Source: Hyphomonas johnsonii MHS-2
GTDB lineage: Bacteria; Pseudomonadota; Alphaproteobacteria; Caulobacterales; Hyphomonadaceae
Length of the DNA: 64,000 bases
Direction of reading: 5' to 3'
Assembly: GCF_000685275.1 (NCBI RefSeq)
Contig: NZ_ARYK01000006.1
Location: forward strand, 186,001-250,000
The notes under the pieces are model-generated. The model did not search any database. It was not told where the DNA came from and worked only from the letters and a program-made list of their open reading frames with translations. Within the stretch, counting starts at the first letter, position 1. Each line of letters starts with the position of its first letter. Made by a program: the position numbers and the translations under genes. Of this stretch, positions 63,313 to 64,000 are shown piece by piece.

Positions 63313-64000
63313 TCAGAATACGGAGTAGCCGCCGTCAACGATCAGTGTCGTGCCGGAATGGTATTTCGAGGCATCGGATGCGAGGTAGACCGCGATGCCG
63401 CCGAAGTCTTCCGGTTCGCCCCAGCGCCGAATCGGCACGCGCGAGATGACCTTGGCATTGAACGTGTCATTGCCCTGGGCGGCGCCGGTCATGTCGGTGG
63501 CAATCCAGCCAGGCAGGATGGAATTGCCACGGATGTTGTAGCGGCCATACTCAACCGCGATTGCCTTCATCATGGAAATCAGTCCGCCCTTGGTCGCTGC
63601 GTAGGCCTGGTTCCGTCCGGCCCCCTCGATACCCGCCAGCGACGCCGTCCCGACGAGGGAGCCGCCCGGATCACCGGCCTTGGCGCGCTTGACCATTGAT
63701 TTGGCCGCTTCGCGCAGGGTGAAGAACGCACCTTCCATGTTGATGCGGTGGTTGTAGCGCCAGGTCTCCAGCGTCATCTCTTCAAAGCTCGCTGCGCCGC
63801 GCCCGACGCCGGCATTGGCGATGCAGGTGTCGATCCGGCCAAAGAAGGCCTCGGTGTCGGCCATGGCCTTCACGACCTGGTCTTCCTCGCCGACATCGAC
63901 CGCCCAGGCGGCGACCTTGCCGGTGCCAAGCGCTTCCAGTTTCGCGGCGGCCTTGTCATTGTCTTTCGCATTGCGACCCCAGATGGCGACATCGGCATTC
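63313..64000 (-). CDS. SDR family oxidoreductase (5' part outside window)
   Basis: The C-terminal 229 codons of a classical short-chain dehydrogenase. Seen are NADVAIWGRN (end of beta2), CIANAGVG (NAG motif), the catalytic Tyr/Lys in AYAATKGGL, GNSILPGWIATDM and the C-terminal SGTTLIVDGGYSVF. The N-terminal TGxxxGIG cofactor motif is beyond the edge. The frame is open to position 64000. Probably NAD(P)-dependent with an unknown alcohol or ketone substrate. The internal ATG near 63873 is not the real start. Confidence 0.9.
   Translation of the reverse strand, partial: NADVAIWGRNAKDNDKAAAKLEALGTGKVAAWAVDVGEEDQVVKAMADTEAFFGRIDTCIANAGVGRGAASFEEMTLETWRYNHRINMEGAFFTLREAAKSMVKRAKAGDPGGSLVGTASLAGIEGAGRNQAYAATKGGLISMMKAIAVEYGRYNIRGNSILPGWIATDMTGAAQGNDTFNAKVISRVPIRRWGEPEDFGGIAVYLASDASKYHSGTTLIVDGGYSVF

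Overview
The window is a high-GC (about 63-65%), densely coded chromosomal segment of an alphaproteobacterium. It most likely comes from the Hyphomonadaceae/Caulobacterales side. The evidence is a PodJ-like polarity protein with a CtrA-type TTAA-N7-TTAA site and GANTC sites upstream, a CC0125/CC1285-type lipoprotein, a TIGR02301-type protein, an RNase E with a large acidic insert in its S1 domain, and many acyl-CoA dehydrogenases. I read no tRNA, rRNA, CRISPR array, transposase, prophage or plasmid gene.

Layout. 1-6.6 kb: the 5' part of glnD, an Lrp-type regulator divergent from methionine gamma-lyase, a membrane TolB/TPR protein and an ACAD11-like acyl-CoA dehydrogenase. 6.8-9.5 kb: an SRPBCC protein, a single low-GC foreign-looking gene (possible nuclease fold) and a small membrane protein. 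9.5-13.8 kb: truA, a GNAT gene, fmt, a 37-aa membrane protein and def, tightly coupled on the minus strand, then rmuC. 13.9-17.4 kb: podJ. 17.7-25.9 kb: a fatty-acid/branched-acid beta-oxidation locus (MerR/LiuR-like regulator, two acyl-CoA dehydrogenases, thioesterase, thiolase, FadB/FadJ-like protein) with two ACGT-N2-ACGT operator-like sites.

26-36 kb: a lipoprotein, rne, an AMIN-amidase, a TPR lipoprotein, ispE, a WecA/MraY-type transferase, polyprenyl diphosphate synthase and a lipoprotein. 36-46 kb: a DUF2007 protein, a TrmN6-like methyltransferase, a 45-aa membrane protein, glyQ, a double-CDGSH protein, glyS (with a low-GC internal segment), ppdK and a SleB-type cell-wall hydrolase. 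46-51 kb: a minus-strand NAD de novo synthesis unit nadA / secreted Cys protein / nadB / nadC / SDR, with a promoter-operator before nadA. 51-57 kb: an M20 peptidase lipoprotein, a soluble lytic transglycosylase, dapA and smpB, then a large inverted repeat. 56-64 kb: a TIGR02301 protein, gamma-glutamyltransferase and type-5 uracil-DNA glycosylase operon, a 2-hydroxyacid dehydrogenase, a PPOX-like protein, a nitronate monooxygenase with a decayed enoyl-CoA-hydratase-like fragment behind it, two small acidic exported proteins with strong terminators, and the 3' part of an SDR.

Most genes are housekeeping: translation, NAD, isoprenoid and envelope functions, plus catabolic beta-oxidation. The accessory or unusual signals are the 7.4-9.0 kb low-GC gene, the low-GC in-frame segment of glyS, the palindromic sites of the beta-oxidation locus, unlisted small membrane proteins and the pair of alanine/acid-rich exported proteins. 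I found no multi-gene defence or otherwise clearly new system. The best single candidate for new biology is the 529-aa orphan.
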